A stretch of DNA of 64,000 bases from Selaginella tamariscina (GCA_003024785.1 PUQB01000197.1:351929-415928), one strand, 5' to 3'; shown: positions 34,441 through 48,399, counted from the stretch's first letter. A program made the numbers and translations. The notes: a model not told the origin generated them from the letters alone.

Positions 34441-37140
34441 ACACACATATATATACATGTATATGTATATATATATGTATATGGATATGTATATCATGTG
34501 TGTGCGTGTGTGTGTTAAAGAAATTAAATTATACAGATACACACACATATATATGTATATGTATATACAAGAGTGTGCGTGTGTGTGTGCAAGAGATAAT
34601 AATATAAATTAAATTACACACACACACACACACACATATATATATGTACATGTATATGTGTATGTATATACAAGAGTGTGTGTGTGTGTGCGAGATATAG
34701 ATAAATAAATAAATTATCTAGATATATATGTATATGTATACAAAGGAGTGTGCGTGTGAGAGAGAGAGAGAGAGATTTCACCAGTGTGAATGCGCCTTTA
34801 AACCCTACTGCACTATTGCGCCTTTTTACACCGCCACGTCTTGTGAGAGAGAGATCTATTGATCTATTGCATTGCTGCTCACATTCCACCACCGCCTTTC
34901 CTATTCGCCACCTTGAAACCCTAAGAATATACCTAAACCTTAAAAGAAATAAAATATATATTAACCCTAAATAAATATTCCTTCTAAGAATATACTTAAA
35001 CCTTAAAAGGAATAAAATATATATTAACCCAAAATGAATATTCTTTCATTATATTATTATAATTTTAAATTTGTGTGTGTGTGTGGGTGTATCACATACA
35101 CCTCAAAAATAGGGTTTAACATATGTGTCTATGCAAGTGTTAAATTTTCACATGCAACAATACATACATACACACATATAATACACACATAAACATACGT
35201 ACATAGTACATAATATTGTCACATCAATACATATATATTATGGATCATGCATGGTTGAGAAAGAGAGAGTGTGTTAAAAAATTAATTTCACACACATTGC
35301 ATACATTATTACATATATATACAGACACATGTGTATACACATAGACATACATACATATTACATGTGTAAATTCAATATGTTACATATACACAGATTGAGT
35401 ATATATGGATTATACATGTGTTTAATATGATGTTTTTGATAAAGAAGCAACATATCTCCTCAATTTGGTTTAGGATTTAAACCCAATGCAAATATTTTTT
35501 TATTAAATTTTAATATCTGTATAAAAAGTCTAATATTCATATAAAAATACACAAGAAAACACGCATAAAGAATTGTTCATAATAAGTAAATAAACATAAA
35601 ATCACAAATCATTCTACTAATTTGTCAATTATTCTAAAAACTTCATTTTTAAAAATGCAAATTATAATTTGTTCATACTTTAAAATTGTATATATATATT
35701 TGAATTTTACCCAATTTTAACTTAAAATAACATAATGATATTAAAACACATTTGAAATTAATAATAGCACATAATATATATATATATGTGTGTGTGTGCG
35801 TGTGTGTGTGTGTATGTATAAATATATATACTAATATAAATTAAATCATGCATATTTTTCTAATTATTTAATATAAATTTACTCTAAACACTAAACATAC
35901 ATATATGGATGTTTTATGTATGTATATGTAAGTCCTAGTGTAGAGTGTGTGTGTGTAACGATAAATGCTTGGTTTAGGATTTAAACCCTAAACCTAAGAT
36001 GCTAGACCCCTAAACATTTAATTATTTGTAACTCATTGGTGTGTGTATGTGTGCATGTCTCTATAGGTGCTTTTAATGCATATTGTGGGATGCTTTTAAG
36101 GGGTGTGTTGTGTGCATGTAAAAGTTTATAAATATTTTGTATATGTATATGTAAGCCCTAGTGTAGAGTGTGTAACTATAAATGTTTAGTTTGGGATTTA
36201 AACCCTAATACAAAGCTAGATGTTTTATTTATATCATGATCCACTCATTAGTTTGTGTATGTGTATGCATATGTGTCTCTGTAAGTGCTTCTAATGCGTG
36301 TGCACGTGTATATGTAAATGTTTGATTATGTTTATATATGTATGCAAAAGAAACATTGAATTAAAGTGAAAATAATATTAATATACACACTATGAACATG
36401 TTTTAAATTCTACATAATAATATATCATTTTATCTAATATATAGTCATATATAATTTTAATAATATATATTAATTTAATATTGATAATAAGGTTTAACAT
36501 TGAAATATTCTTAAAATAATAAGAAAATAATTGAGAAAATCCCATTAATATAAACAAATGTAAAATAATTACTGAAATAATTAAAAATATATACTAATTT
36601 AATTATGATAATTAGGTTTAATATTGAAATATTCTTGGAATAATAAGAAAATAATAAAGAATATTTCATTTAATATAAAGAAATGTAGATTAATTACTCG
36701 AATAATCAAGAAAATAATATTAATAAACACATTATGAATATATTTTAAATGATACATAATAATATATCATTTTATTTATTGTATAAGTATATATATTTAT
36801 AATATATACTTAATAATATATACTGGAATATTAAGAATGTAGAATAATTATTAAAACTTCATAATATTAAACAGCTTGAATCACTTGCTAATGTTAAATA
36901 CATTAAATGCAAATTATAAAAATCATTAGAATTAGAGAATATATATGTTAGAGAGTTGATTATTTGTGTCAACTCATCTTAAATTTTATTTTTTTTCAAA
37001 AAATTTAAAATTTTGACATAAGTATTGTTAGTCTGACATGTAAATTTGAAAATGCTTTTAATTTCTCACTCAAATTCAAATATGATTCTTTCTCTAACAA
37101 GGGTTTCTTCATTTTTGTAATTTTCTCTCTTCAGATCTTC
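34441..37140. other. Microsatellite and AT-rich spacer of copy A
   Basis: Dense TG/CA/TA repeats to about 34780, a GA run near 34760, then AT-rich DNA with scattered AAACCCTAA-like motifs. It mirrors 45400-47400 of the inner copy. No gene is seen. Confidence 0.6.
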
Positions 37141-37214
37141 ACCTCAGAAACGATATTAAATTGGGTACTATTGTTTATAGGAAAGCACGGTGCCTTCAAT
37201 GCTGTTTATTCAAG

Positions 37215-37282
37215 GAAGGTTAGGTCTCGTAACTAGGTGTGCTTAGGCACACTTGGCTAAGGAAGCGTTCTCCTTGGAATTC
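37215..37282 (+). repeat. Short patch matching the long LTR
   Basis: About 68 bases (GGTTAGGTCTCGTAAC to TTCTCCTTGGAAT, read in pieces) match 59690-59755. The same position in the inner copy (about 45330) lacks it. It looks like a filler insertion at a repaired break. Confidence 0.75.
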
Positions 37283-37429
37283 AAAATATTATAAACAAAT
37301 TGAGAAATACTTATAAATATTCACTCTCTTACATTCTCTCTTAAAATTAGAATTTAGGGGTTTAGGAATCCATTAGGGATTTATCCCATTTACACATCCT
37401 TTTTACTTAAAATTCTCGGTTAGCCGAGA

Positions 37430-38135
37430 TCTTAAAGAGTTCTCGATGGGGTGACAGCCATTCTTTTCCGCTTCTTAAAGAGGTGGCATGATTAATCCCA
37501 TTCACAACTCTTTAAAACAAGGAAGCATGGCGGGATTAATTCGGCCAATGTTTATCCGCCTGTTAGAAAGGGCGGCGGGATTAATCCCGTTGACAATTCT
37601 CAAAAATGAGAAGAGCTAGCGAAATTAATTGTAAAGAGTTGTGGTGGGATTAATTTTGCCCACCATTCTAAGAGCCAAGGAAGGGTGGCGGGATTAATCC
37701 CACCACCTCTTCGAGATCTCTATGAAATCTAGGTTAGTTAAAAATTCTAATTAAGGAGGATATATGAACGGGATAAATCCTTAACGGATTCTAGTGCAAT
37801 CCTAATGGATCCTAAACTCCTAAAGTAGTTTCACCAAATGGCACCATAACAAACCAATATATATCACGCCCACCATTTCGGAGGTGAATTATAACCCTGC
37901 CAATGCTTATCTATCTCCTAAATGGTGGTGGGATTAATCCCGCCCCCAATTTTAGAAGGCGAGGAAGCATTGGCGGGATTAATCTAGCCGATCTCTTCCC
38001 TGTTGAGAGGAAGCATTGGTGGGATTAATCCTGTCAATCTCTTCCCGTTAGAGAGAGTTGGCAGCGGGATTAATCCTGCCCACCATTCTATTAGGCGGGG
38101 AAAGGTGGTAGGATAATTCCGCCACCATTTGTATT
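37430..38135. repeat. Palindrome array, copy A (transposase side), decayed
   Basis: About 13 units related to GGCGGGATTAATCCCGCC, roughly every 45 bp. Many carry C-to-T or G-to-A changes at CpG sites. They lie upstream of the plus-strand DUF7869-like gene. Confidence 0.85.
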
Positions 38136-38239
38136 AATCAAGCATGATAATCTATACTTAAATAATTATATTATTGCACATGCATATATTAAGCACCCTC
38201 AATTCAGATTTTTTTGCATATTGCAAACAGATATCATAA

Positions 38240-40736
38240 ATGATACAATTATTTATGTGCAGAACAATATGTTTAATACTGGAGATAAAGTATAATTTTT
38301 TTCGGAACAACGAGATAGTTGGCACTAGAACTGTGGAGTTCGAGTATGATAATGCATCATGTCACAATATTGCCCACGAATCTTGTGTGTACGTATGGGT
38401 GAACATCATTTGCAAGCATGTTGAGGTTCTTGGAATGGAATTTGAAGAGGTGTTTCCTGTATTATGGAATGTGGATGAAGTCAAGGCTGACATAGAGAAT
38501 GTAGAGTCACAAACAAACAATAGTATGAGTTCACAAGATGATGGCTTGCCTGCTGTGATGGATGAGGTGATTCTTTTCTTTATAAGATTGAGGTTGGGAG
38601 AGGCATCATAGCTATAAATCCAATGGAAGCTGTATCAGAAGAGAAACTAGGGCCTACTTCGTGGGTGTAGTTGTGAAAGGTTTCACCTAATAACACATTG
38701 AATCTGGATCCCTTGTGAGGTGGCGAACATCTGAATTAAGACGGCAAGATGGTTCAACATATTCAGGATTGGATTTCAATAATAACAATCCGGAAGGACA
38801 ACCCATATTTGAAAAGGTTCCTTGCATTGGTCCTATAGTAAGAAAAGGTGATTCATAGGTTGTAGATCTACCCCTGCAAGTTTCAGCAAGGGGTCAAGAT
38901 GGATCCTACATCTTTGGCAAGTGTTGCTATGATTTTCATGATTGACTGCTGCAAGAAGAAGTGTTGTCAGATGGCAGACGGGAATGAAATTACCCAATGT
39001 AGACATGCCTTTTGTATGCTCACCCAAAAGCAAAAGCATGAGTTTGTATATGCTGCACTAACTGGGTATATTGATGGAATGGCCTTAGACACATGTTATC
39101 AAAGTACATTCATGATATTTAATAAGGTGGCCATCTGCTTCAAAGCTTGGTACACTAATACGGGATCTCAAAGACCACGTTCTACCGCGGAGGGATGAGT
39201 GGCTAGATGAAGCGCACACCTTAGTACATAGGAATACTCACTTGGTTAAAACCCGCTCTCACATTATGGGCAGCCATAGAAATACTCATGGCTTTTGTGG
39301 AAGCAAATGCAAACATGATGCCTCACAAATGCCGAACCACAAATGTAAGGGTCAGGAAAAATCTCAAGGTTTTGCCTTCAATATACACTCAATTGAAGCC
39401 GTGTGAACATGTGAACAAGTGCCTCAATTTGATGGACTCCAATAATATGCATTGGTACCTTCAACAACATATGGAATACTCATTTTAAGGATGTGAAGAT
39501 TGCAAAACACTCTAGCTTTTCCAAGTGTGACACTTGTACATTATTGAAGGCTGCATAGGCTTGTGCAAAAACCTTAGTGGAGATCATTGCCATTCAAAAG
39601 AAGATGTAGGCCCACATGATTGCACAAGACAAGATGGATCATTCAAAGACCAACATTCCAAAGCTCGTTGCAACACCAAACGCCTTGGAAATGTCATGGA
39701 AACTTCCGATTTCATTAACAAGTGTGCTAACACATGGACACGGTTGTGAATCATATGGACACTTTTCACTTCCACATTGGTATAGCAACTCCAATTTCAC
39801 TATTGGGTCGTTGGCCATGTGTTTCAGAAACCTTCAAGCCCACTCATAAACAAGTCATATGGGTGATCTTAAAGTGAAGAAACAACACCTTCAACCTTTA
39901 CATAATGCTCTCATGAACACGTCTGCACTTGAGGCTACTTAGGAATATAAGAGGCATTGTCAGCAGCCTACACAAAAAATAGATGGCCCTGTTGAGAGTT
40001 CTGGTTTAGTGAAGGGATCTAGCTCACATAGTGTACATGTGTTCTTAACATCAAATAAGCTTCCTTCTCATTTGCTTTTACAAATGGATAATTGTGCAGG
40101 CGAGAACAAAAATAAGTAAATCATTTTAGTTAAGGGTTTCTCAAGCTCATACTTATTTTTATTTTCTAGCATACTTGTTAATGCTTGTTGCCAAATGTGT
40201 GTTTGAGACAACCACGCTCAGTTTTCTTATGGTTGGTCACACTCATGAAGATATTGATGCGTTCTTTAGCAAGGTCTCCAACTCTACAAAAAGGACAAGT
40301 GCACTTACCTTACCGCATATGATAGATCTTTTTGAAATTGCATCGCCAAAAAAAGTTGTGCTTTTCTTATGATTGAGGTGCTAGACTTCAAAAAGTTTCT
40401 TAAGGAGTATATCAAAGAGGGGAGCGATTCTTTAACTGGTCACCTTGTGCCGCTACAATTCTTTTTCTCCATAAGAGATGATATACCTATTATGTACTAT
40501 AAGTTACAGCCATTAAAGCAAGAGTGGTAGGGCTTAATACTCTTCAAAAGTGGAGAGGAAAGCCACTTTTCTAGAAGGACAACCAGACTTATTCCATTGA
40601 GTGCACAGCTCAAGGAACAAGAGCTTATTATTGATGGCATCAAAAAATATGTAGCATGGGTTCAAAAATCGATGCCAAAGAATTTTGATAAGACAACTAG
40701 TTACTCAAAACTATATAAGCATGTGGTTGACTATTG
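38240..40736 (+). pseudogene. DUF7869-like transposase gene, copy A, 5' part
   Basis: Homologous to the minus-strand gene at 41331-44338. Conserved pieces are NNEIVGT...DNASCHNIAHESC, YAALTGYIDGMALDTCYQ, the DKMDHSKTNIPKL segment near 39620, MDNCAGENKN near 40090 and LMVGHTHEDIDAFFSKVSNS near 40230. Stops and frameshifts are frequent. At 40736 the coding text (ending in DY) is interrupted by the inner element, and the rest continues at 54550. Confidence 0.8.
40733..40736 (+). repeat. Target site duplication ATTG (left)
   Basis: ATTG immediately precedes the inner element's left TIR and recurs at 54550-54553 immediately after the right TIR. The uninterrupted gene in the inner copy has a single ATTG at this point (GACTATTGGGAG). 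Confidence 0.85.
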
Positions 40737-40763
40737 ATGCATGTTGTAACTAAAATGGGCATG
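40737..40763 (+). repeat. Left terminal inverted repeat of inner giant transposon
   Basis: 27 bp beginning ATGCATGTTGTAACTAAAA and ending TGGGCATG. It is the complement of 54524-54549 with one mismatch and one missing A, and the complement of 55574-55600 with one mismatch. Confidence 0.9.
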
Positions 40764-41330
40764 GCTATAGTCCCATTTCCTAATAATTAGCAATTTTAGC
40801 TATTTAATTAGCATTTTCTAATATTAAAGGAATATTCTTTAGAATATATGTTTGAAAACAGAATATTCTTTAGAATATTCTATTTTGTATTCGACCCTTT
40901 AATAAATTATAGCATTCATTGAACAAAAATTAATAACATTATAAAAGTAGAAAGTATTAAATTATATAATATATTGCCTAATATAACAATTAAGGAAGAG
41001 CATAAGAGGTACATTATATAAATATTGATGTTGTTATTAAAATATTAATATTTAAATATAACATTATTAATTAAAAATTTGTAGTAGTAATAATATATAT
41101 ATAAAATCCTATAATAATATAGTCAATCTTCCATATCATTTTTTAAATTTATATAGTTAAGTAAACAGTTTGGTACTATTATTAAAGAGTTTATAATAAT
41201 TATGAATATTAAATATATGATATTTTATAATTTTGTAATTGCTTTAAGCTTCAGAAAACATACATTCCCTTGCAGTTTTTTAATTGTGACTTTATCAACG
41301 CTTCTTGACATCCACCCATATCGAATGGAT
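40764..41330 (-). other. AT-rich terminal region after the transposase gene
   Basis: Non-coding 3' region of the DUF7869-like gene up to the TIR, mirrored by 54980-55573 in copy A. No gene is seen. Confidence 0.7.
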
Positions 41331-44300
41331 TTAACATTTATAAAACATGCTGGGTCTTTTTGATTGGGAGACCATGTTTTCTAGGCATCCATTATATCTT
41401 TCGCTCTCCTTCTCGTGTCGCCTTTTTTGTGGTTTGAACCATGCAACCTTAACAATACTATTTTTTGTGATTACTTCAGGTGTGTCGATAATTTGACCCA
41501 TCCAAATAGGCTGATTATATGACGCATCTGGAGTAATGAGAACCATCATTAGTTTTTGAAGATCCTGGCAGCAATCAAAGTATGCTTTAGGTTTTTGGTT
41601 CCTTTGTTCAACAAAGTGTGGGGTTTGCACTTCCACATCACTACTGGCTTTTATGTCGTCTGTGCTCAGTGATGTCATTTCAATCTCCTCTTGCCACCTT
41701 GTTTTAGGCCAAAAAGGGTGTTGCAATTCTCTTTGTGACAGTAGGCCCTTCCAACTCTCGAACAACAGTCTCCCAATAGTCGACCACATGCTTATATAGT
41801 TCTGAGTAACCAGTTGCCTTATCAGAATTCTTTGGCATCGATTTTTGAACCCATGCCACATATTTTTTGATGCCATCAATAATAACCTCTTGTTCCTTGA
41901 GCTGGGCACTCAATGGAATAGGGTCTGGTTGTCCTTCTGGGAGAAGTGGCTTTCCATTCTCTCCACTTTTGAAGAGCATTAACCCCTCTTTTGGTAACCA
42001 CTCATGCTCTAATGGCCGTAATTGTACTGCATAATAGGTATACCATCTCGTATAGAGAAAAAGAATTGTAGCGGCACAAGGTGACCAACTAAAGAATCAC
42101 TCCCCTCTTTTATATACTCCTTGAGAAATTTTTTGAAGTCTGGCACCTCAGTCACAAGCAAAGCACAATTTTTTTGGAGATGCAGTTTTCAAAAAGATTC
42201 ATCATATGCGGTAAGGTAAGTGCACTTGTCCTTTTTTAGAGTTGGAGACCTTGCTGAAGAACGCATCAATATCTTCATGAGTGTGACCAACCATAAGAAA
42301 ACTGAGCGTGATTGTCTCAAACACACCTTTGGCAACAAGCATTGACAAGTATGCTAGCACATATCTAGAAAATAATAAAAGTAAGTATGAGCTTGAGAAA
42401 CCCTTAAGTAAAATGATTACCTATTTTTGTTCTCGCCTGCACAATTATCCATCTGTAAAAGCAAATGACGAGGAAGCTTATTTGATGTTGAGGACACATG
42501 TACACTATTTGAGCTAGATCCCTCCACTAAACTGAACTCTCAACAGGGCCATCTGTTTTTTGTGCAGGCTGCTGACAATGCCTCTCATATTCCCAAGTAG
42601 CCTCAAGTGCAGACGTGTTCATGAGAGCATTATATAAAGGTTGAAGGTGTTGTTTCTTCACTTTGAGATCACTGATAGGACGTGTTGTGAGTGGCTTCAA
42701 GGTTTCTGAAACACATGGCCAACGACCCAATAGTGAAATTGGAGTCACTAGACCAATGTGGAAGTGAAAAGTGTCCATATGACTCACAACCGTGTCCATG
42801 TGTTAGCACACTGTCAATGAAATCGGAAGTTTCATGACATTTCCAAGGCACTTTGGTGTTGCAACGAGCTTTGGAATGCTGGTCTTTGAATGATCCATCT
42901 TGTCATGGATCAAGCACAGGTACTCTGATGGGCGTGACACAAAAGCATGCGGTGTGCATAGTACTGAGACCGGCAAGTTTGTTGTGCAATCATGTGGGCC
43001 TCCATCTTCTTTTGAATGGTAGTGATCTCCACCAAGGTTTTTGCACAAGCCTCTGTAGCCTTCAATGATGTACAAGTGTCACACTTGGAAAAGCTAGAGT
43101 GTTTTGCAATCTCCACATCCTTAAAATGAGTATTCTATGTTGTTGAAGGTACCAGTGCAGATTGCTTGCAGACCCATCAAATTGAGGCACTTGTTCACAT
43201 GTTCACACAGCTTCAATTGAGTGTAGATTGAAGGCAAAACCTTGAGATTTTCCCTAATCCCTGCATTTGTGGTTCGGCATTTGTGAGGCATCTGTCTGCA
43301 TTTGCTTCCACAAAAGCCTTGAGTATCTCTATGGCTGCTATAATGTAGAGCGGGTTTTGACCAAGCGAGTGTTCCTATGTACTGAGGTTCGCACTCCATC
43401 TAGCCACTCATCCCTCCGACGGTAGAACGTGGTCTTTGGGATCCCGTATATACTGTACCAAGCTTTGAAGCAAATGGCCACCTTATTAAATACCATGGAT
43501 GTACTCTGATAACCTGTGTCTAAGGTCATTCCATCAATACACCCAGTTAGTGCTGCATATACAAACTCATGCCTTTGCTTTTGGGTGAGCGTACGAAAGA
43601 CATGTCTACATTGGGTAATTTCATTCCGATCTGCCATTGACAACACTTCTTCTTGCAGCAATCAATCGTGGAAATGCTCATAACACTTTCGGAAGATGTA
43701 GGATCCATCTTGACCCTCTTGCTGAAACTTGCATGGGAAGATCTGCAACCCATGAATCGCCTTTTTCTTACAATAGACCAATGCAGGAACCTCTTCAAAT
43801 ATGAGTTGTTCTTCTGGGTTGTTATTATTGAAATTCAACCCAAATATGTTGAACCATCTTCCCGTCTTAATTCAGATGTTTGCCACCTCACGAGGGATCC
43901 AGGATGCAAAGTGCCATTAGGTGAAACCTCTGTCACAACTACACCCACGAAGTCGGACCCTAGTTTCTCTTCTGACACTGCTTCCATTGGATTTATAGCT
44001 GTGATGATGCCTCTCCCAACCTCAATCTCATGAAGAAAGAGAATCACCTCATCCATCACAGCAGGCAAGCCATCATCTGAAAAACTCGTGCTACTGTTTG
44101 TGACTCTATATATTCTATGTCAACCTTGACTTCATCTAAATTCCACAATACAGGAGAACCCTCCTCAAATTCCATTCCCGGAACTCAACATGCTTGAAAA
44201 TGGTGTTCACCCATACGTACACACAAGATCCTTGGGCAATATTGTGACATGATGCATTATCATCTCGAACTTCCACAGTTCCAGTGCCAACTATCTCGTT

Positions 44301-44338
44301 GTTCCGAAGAAGACATATTTATCTCCAGTATTATACAT
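41331..44338 (-). CDS. DUF7869-like presumed transposase of the giant transposon
   Basis: From memory, this resembles eukaryotic proteins with the uncharacterised DUF7869 region, frequent in non-seed plants. Ordered blocks: DNASCHNIAQGSCVYVWVN, VSPNGTLHPGSLVRWQTSELR, QCRHVFRTLTQKQRHEFVYAALTGCIDG, then FSKCDTCTSLKATEAC (possible zinc ligands), IHDKMDHSKTSIPKL, LTHGHGCESYGHF, MDNCAGENKNR, LMVGHTHEDIDAFFSKVSNS, and a C-terminus with EYIKEGSDSLVGHLVPLQF and KAYFDCCQDLQKLM. The Asp in DKMDHSK, the Asp of MDNC and the acidic GHTHEDID motif could form a DDE/RNase H-like site (inference). An intron (about 42340-42420) splits NKNR from YVLAYL. Several frame breaks occur, so the exact exon model is uncertain. 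Divergent from the ParB-like gene, with a palindrome array upstream. Confidence 0.7.
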
Positions 44339-44485
44339 ATTGTCCTGCACATAAATAATTGTGTTATTTATGATATCTGTTTATGCAATATTTCTAAAAA
44401 TCATAACTGCGGTTGCTTAATAATATGCATGTGCAATAATATATAATTATGTATAAAGATAATATCTCATGCTTTATTAATACAA

Positions 44486-45205
44486 CTGATGGGCGTGATT
44501 AATCCGCCGCGATTCCCTCCACGAAGAAGATCAGCGGGATTAATCCCGCCGACGGTACTTCCTCGTCTAAGAGAGGCGGCGGGATTAATCCCGCTGCCGA
44601 TTCCCTCCGACGAGGAAGTACCGGCGGGATTAATCTCGCCGCTTCTTCCTCGCGGGAGGGAATCGGCAGCGGGATTAATCCCGCCGCAAATCCCTCCGAC
44701 GAGGAAGAGGGGCGGATTAATCCCGCCGACAACATTGACGAAGGAGAATAGGCGGCGGGATTAATCCCATCCACAACTCTGACGATGGGGAATAAGCAGC
44801 GGGATTAATCCCGCCCACAATTCTCTCCGAAATTATGATTTTAAAGAAATTCGGATGAATCCTGCCCATAAATATTTAATACAGGAATGTGATGGCGAGA
44901 TTAATCCCGCCACACCTTCTCTACCTCCTAAAATGGATGGAGAGATTAATCCCGTAGATAACTCTTTTCAATAAATTCAAGTATCTCTTTATTAGTTGAG
45001 AGAGTTATCGGCGGGATTAATCCCGCCGCTCTTCTTAAGAGGCGGAGAAGCATTGCCCGGACTAATTCTGTATAACTATCAAAGAAATGGTGGCGGATTA
45101 ATTCCGCCACCTCTTCAAAGAGGCAAAAAAAATGGCCAGATTAATCTCGCCGCCCCGGCTAACCAAGAATATTAAGTTAAAAAGTATATTTAAACGGGAT
45201 AAATC
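44486..45205. repeat. Palindrome array, copy B (upstream of transposase gene)
   Basis: About 15 copies of GGCGGGATTAATCCCGCC or close variants, spaced about 40-48 bp, with GAGGAAG/CTTCCTC-type linkers. It starts about 150 bp upstream of the presumed transposase start. Several units are perfect 18-bp palindromes. Confidence 0.92.
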
Positions 45206-45399
45206 CCTAACAAAATATATTGTAATCCTAATGCATTCCTAAATCCCTAAATTCTAAAATTTAAGAAAAATGTAAGAGAGTGAATCTTTATAAATATATT
45301 AAATTTGTTTATAATACTTACTTGTAAACAGCACTGAAGGCGCCGTGCTTTCCTATAAACAATAGCGCACCCAATTTAATGTCGCTCCTGAGCTGATCA

Positions 45400-47500
45400 C
45401 TAAGAAGAAAAAAGAAAATCTGAAGAGTGAAAAATAAAGAAATGAAGAAACCCTTGCCGGAGAAAGAACCAGATCTGAATTTGAGTAGGAAATTAAATGC
45501 ATTTTCAAATTTACATGTCAGACCGACAATACTTATGTCAGAAATTCAAAATTTTTGAAATAACAGAAAAGAAATTTAAGATGAGTTGAAACAAATAACC
45601 GACAGTCTGACATATATACTCTCCAATTCCAATGAGTGTTTTAAAATTGCATTTAATGTCATTCAAGTGCTTCAAGCTGTTTAATATTACGAAATTTTTG
45701 TAATTATTCTACATTCTTAATATTCAAGTATATATTATTAAGTTTATATATATATATATATACACTAATACAATAAATTGATATATTATTATGTATCATT
45801 TAAATATATTCATAGTATGTTTATTATTATTTTCTTAATTACTCGAGTAATTAATTTACATTTTCTACTATTAATGGATATTCTTTGTTATTTTCTTAAT
45901 ATTCAAAGAATATTCCAATATTAAACATGATTATCATAATTAAATTAGTCTTATTCTTAATTATCTCAATAATTATTCTACATTTGTATATATTAATGGG
46001 ATTTTCTCAATTAATTTGTTATTATTTCAAGAAATTTTAGTGTTAAACCTTATTATCAATATTAAATTAATATATATTATTAAAACTATATATGGCTATA
46101 TATTAGATAAAATCATATATTATTATGTATAATTTAAATATGTTCATAGTGTGTATATTAATATTATTTTCTTAATTATTCGATGTTTGTTTTGCACATA
46201 TTATATAAACACAATCATAAATTTATATAACATGTGCACACGCATTAGAAGCACTTACAGAGATACATATGCACACACATGCACATTGCCTTAAACCAAA
46301 CTTGAGAAATTATATTTGCTTCTTTATTGAAAAACATCATGTTCAACGCATGTATAATCTATATGTACTCAATCTGTGTGTATGTAACACATTGAATTTA
46401 CACATGTAATATATATGTATGTCTGTGTGTATACACGTGTGTATGTATTTATGTATACTAATATAAATGCAATGTGTACGATTTTCATTTGTTAACACTC
46501 TATCTCTTCTCTCATACATACACAGTGTCACCATGCATAATCCCTTCTCTCATACATACACACCATGCATGATCATGATCCATAATATGTAGCCTGTCTC
46601 TTCTCTCATACATACACACCATGCATGATCCATAATATGTACTGATGTTACAATATATATAATATGTATAATGTATATCTGTGTATAACACTCACTCCTC
46701 TCATACATAAACACCATGCATGATCCATCCTAGCCCTAAACCCTAAACCCTATGTAACACATTGAATTTACACATGTAATATGTATATATGTTGTGTGTA
46801 TACACGTGTGTATGTATATGTGTGTACTAATATATCCAATGTGTATGAATTTAATTTGTTAACACTCTCACTCTTCTCTCATACATACACACCATGCATG
46901 ATCCATGTAAATATGTACTGTCTCTCTTCTCTCAAACATACACACCATGCATGATCCATAATATGTATTGTCACTCTTCTCTCATACATACACACCATAC
47001 ATGATCATGTACTCTGTCTCTCTAATATTAATATGTATTAATATGTATGTATGTTATGTATATAATACTATGTGTGTATATATGTATTGCTGCACGTGAA
47101 ACTTTAACACTCTCATGGACACACACGTGTTAAACCCCTGCATGATATTTATTCTTGGGGTGTATGTGATACACCCACGCACACGCACACGCTGATAATA
47201 TAATGAAAGAATATTCGTTTAGGGCGAATCACTAGTTTAATCTTTTTAGGGTTTAAGTATATTCTTAGAAGGATATTCAATTAGGGTTAATATATATTCT
47301 ATTCCTTTAGGGTTTAAGTATATTCCTAGGGTTTGTAAGGCGGCGGTGAAATCTCCTTCTCTCTCACACAGGTGAGATCTCTCTCTCTCTCTCACGCACA
47401 CTTCTCTGAGTTTATTTATTTATTTTTATATTTATATGTGTGTGTATCTTAAAATAAATTTAGATCTCTATCTCTCGCACACACGCACACTCGTATACAT

Positions 47501-47531
<31 letters not shown>

Positions 47532-47567
47532 CAACACACCACAGATATATATATATCTGTGTGACAC

Positions 47568-47616
<49 letters not shown>

Positions 47617-47635
47617 TAGATACACAAACACACAG

Positions 47636-47681
<46 letters not shown>

Positions 47682-48395
47682 ATACAAGTGTGCGTGTGTG
47701 TGCGAGAGATAGAGATCTATAAAGAAGAGATGTATAATTTTATTAATTTATTAATTTTATCTCTTGCACACGCACGCACACTCCTGTTTATCTGTATGAT
47801 TTATTTGTTTCGCTCACACACGCATACTCACGATATACATATACACACACCACACGCACACTCCTATACATACATATATATATATATATACACACATATA
47901 TATGTGTGTGTGTGTGTATCTATATAATTTTATTGATTTGTTAATTGTATCTCTCGCACACACACGCACACTCCTGTATATATATATGTGTGTGTGTGTT
48001 TGTTTATCTGTATGATTTTATTTGTTTCACACACGCATACACACGATATACATATACACACACATATATATACCTATGTACATATATACATACATATATT
48101 ATGTGTACCAGTATTTATAATTTTATTTATTTATCTATTTCTCGCACACACACGCACACTCCTTATATATATACACACACACACACACATATATATAATT
48201 TTATTGATTTGTTTGTTTATCTGTATGATTTTATTTGTTTCACACACGCATACACACGATATACATATAATTTGTGTATCAGTATAATTTGTGTATAATT
48301 TGTGTATCAGTATAATTTTATCTGATTTGTTTATCTCTGGCACACACACGCACTCTCCTACACACATATACATATATATATAAATATATATGTGC
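45400..48395. repeat. AT-rich and microsatellite spacer of copy B
   Basis: AT-rich to about 46700. It includes repeated CTCATACATACACACCATGCAT units (46510-47000, seen in several copies) and a telomere-like CCCTAAACCCTAAACCCTAT at about 46734. From 47400 to 48395 it is almost entirely (TG)n, (CA)n and (TA)n, including a (TA) run near 47575. No genuine gene is seen; frames here are microsatellite artefacts. Confidence 0.8.
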
Positions 48396-48399
48396 GTAG

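Larger units (their letters stand above)
30714..40736 (+). mobile_element. Outer giant transposon copy A, left part (interrupted, 5' truncated)
   Basis: Carries a decayed ParB/methyltransferase-like gene on the minus strand, a degenerate palindrome array and the 5' part of a DUF7869-like gene on the plus strand. It is the reverse complement of 41787-52026 in the inner copy. It is cut by the inner copy at 40736 and resumes at 54550. The left end with the HAD-like gene and TIR is lost at the LTR junction at 30713. Confidence 0.88.

Noticed and set aside
46720..46755. Interstitial telomere
   Set aside because: Only about three CCCTAAA-like units, which is too short; similar AAACCCTAA motifs are scattered in the region.
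47449..48373. Many open frames of 60-117 codons on both strands
   Set aside because: They are built from (TG)n, (CA)n and (TA)n microsatellites and read as repeated His/Thr/Tyr/Ile/Val/Cys. No codon structure or homology.
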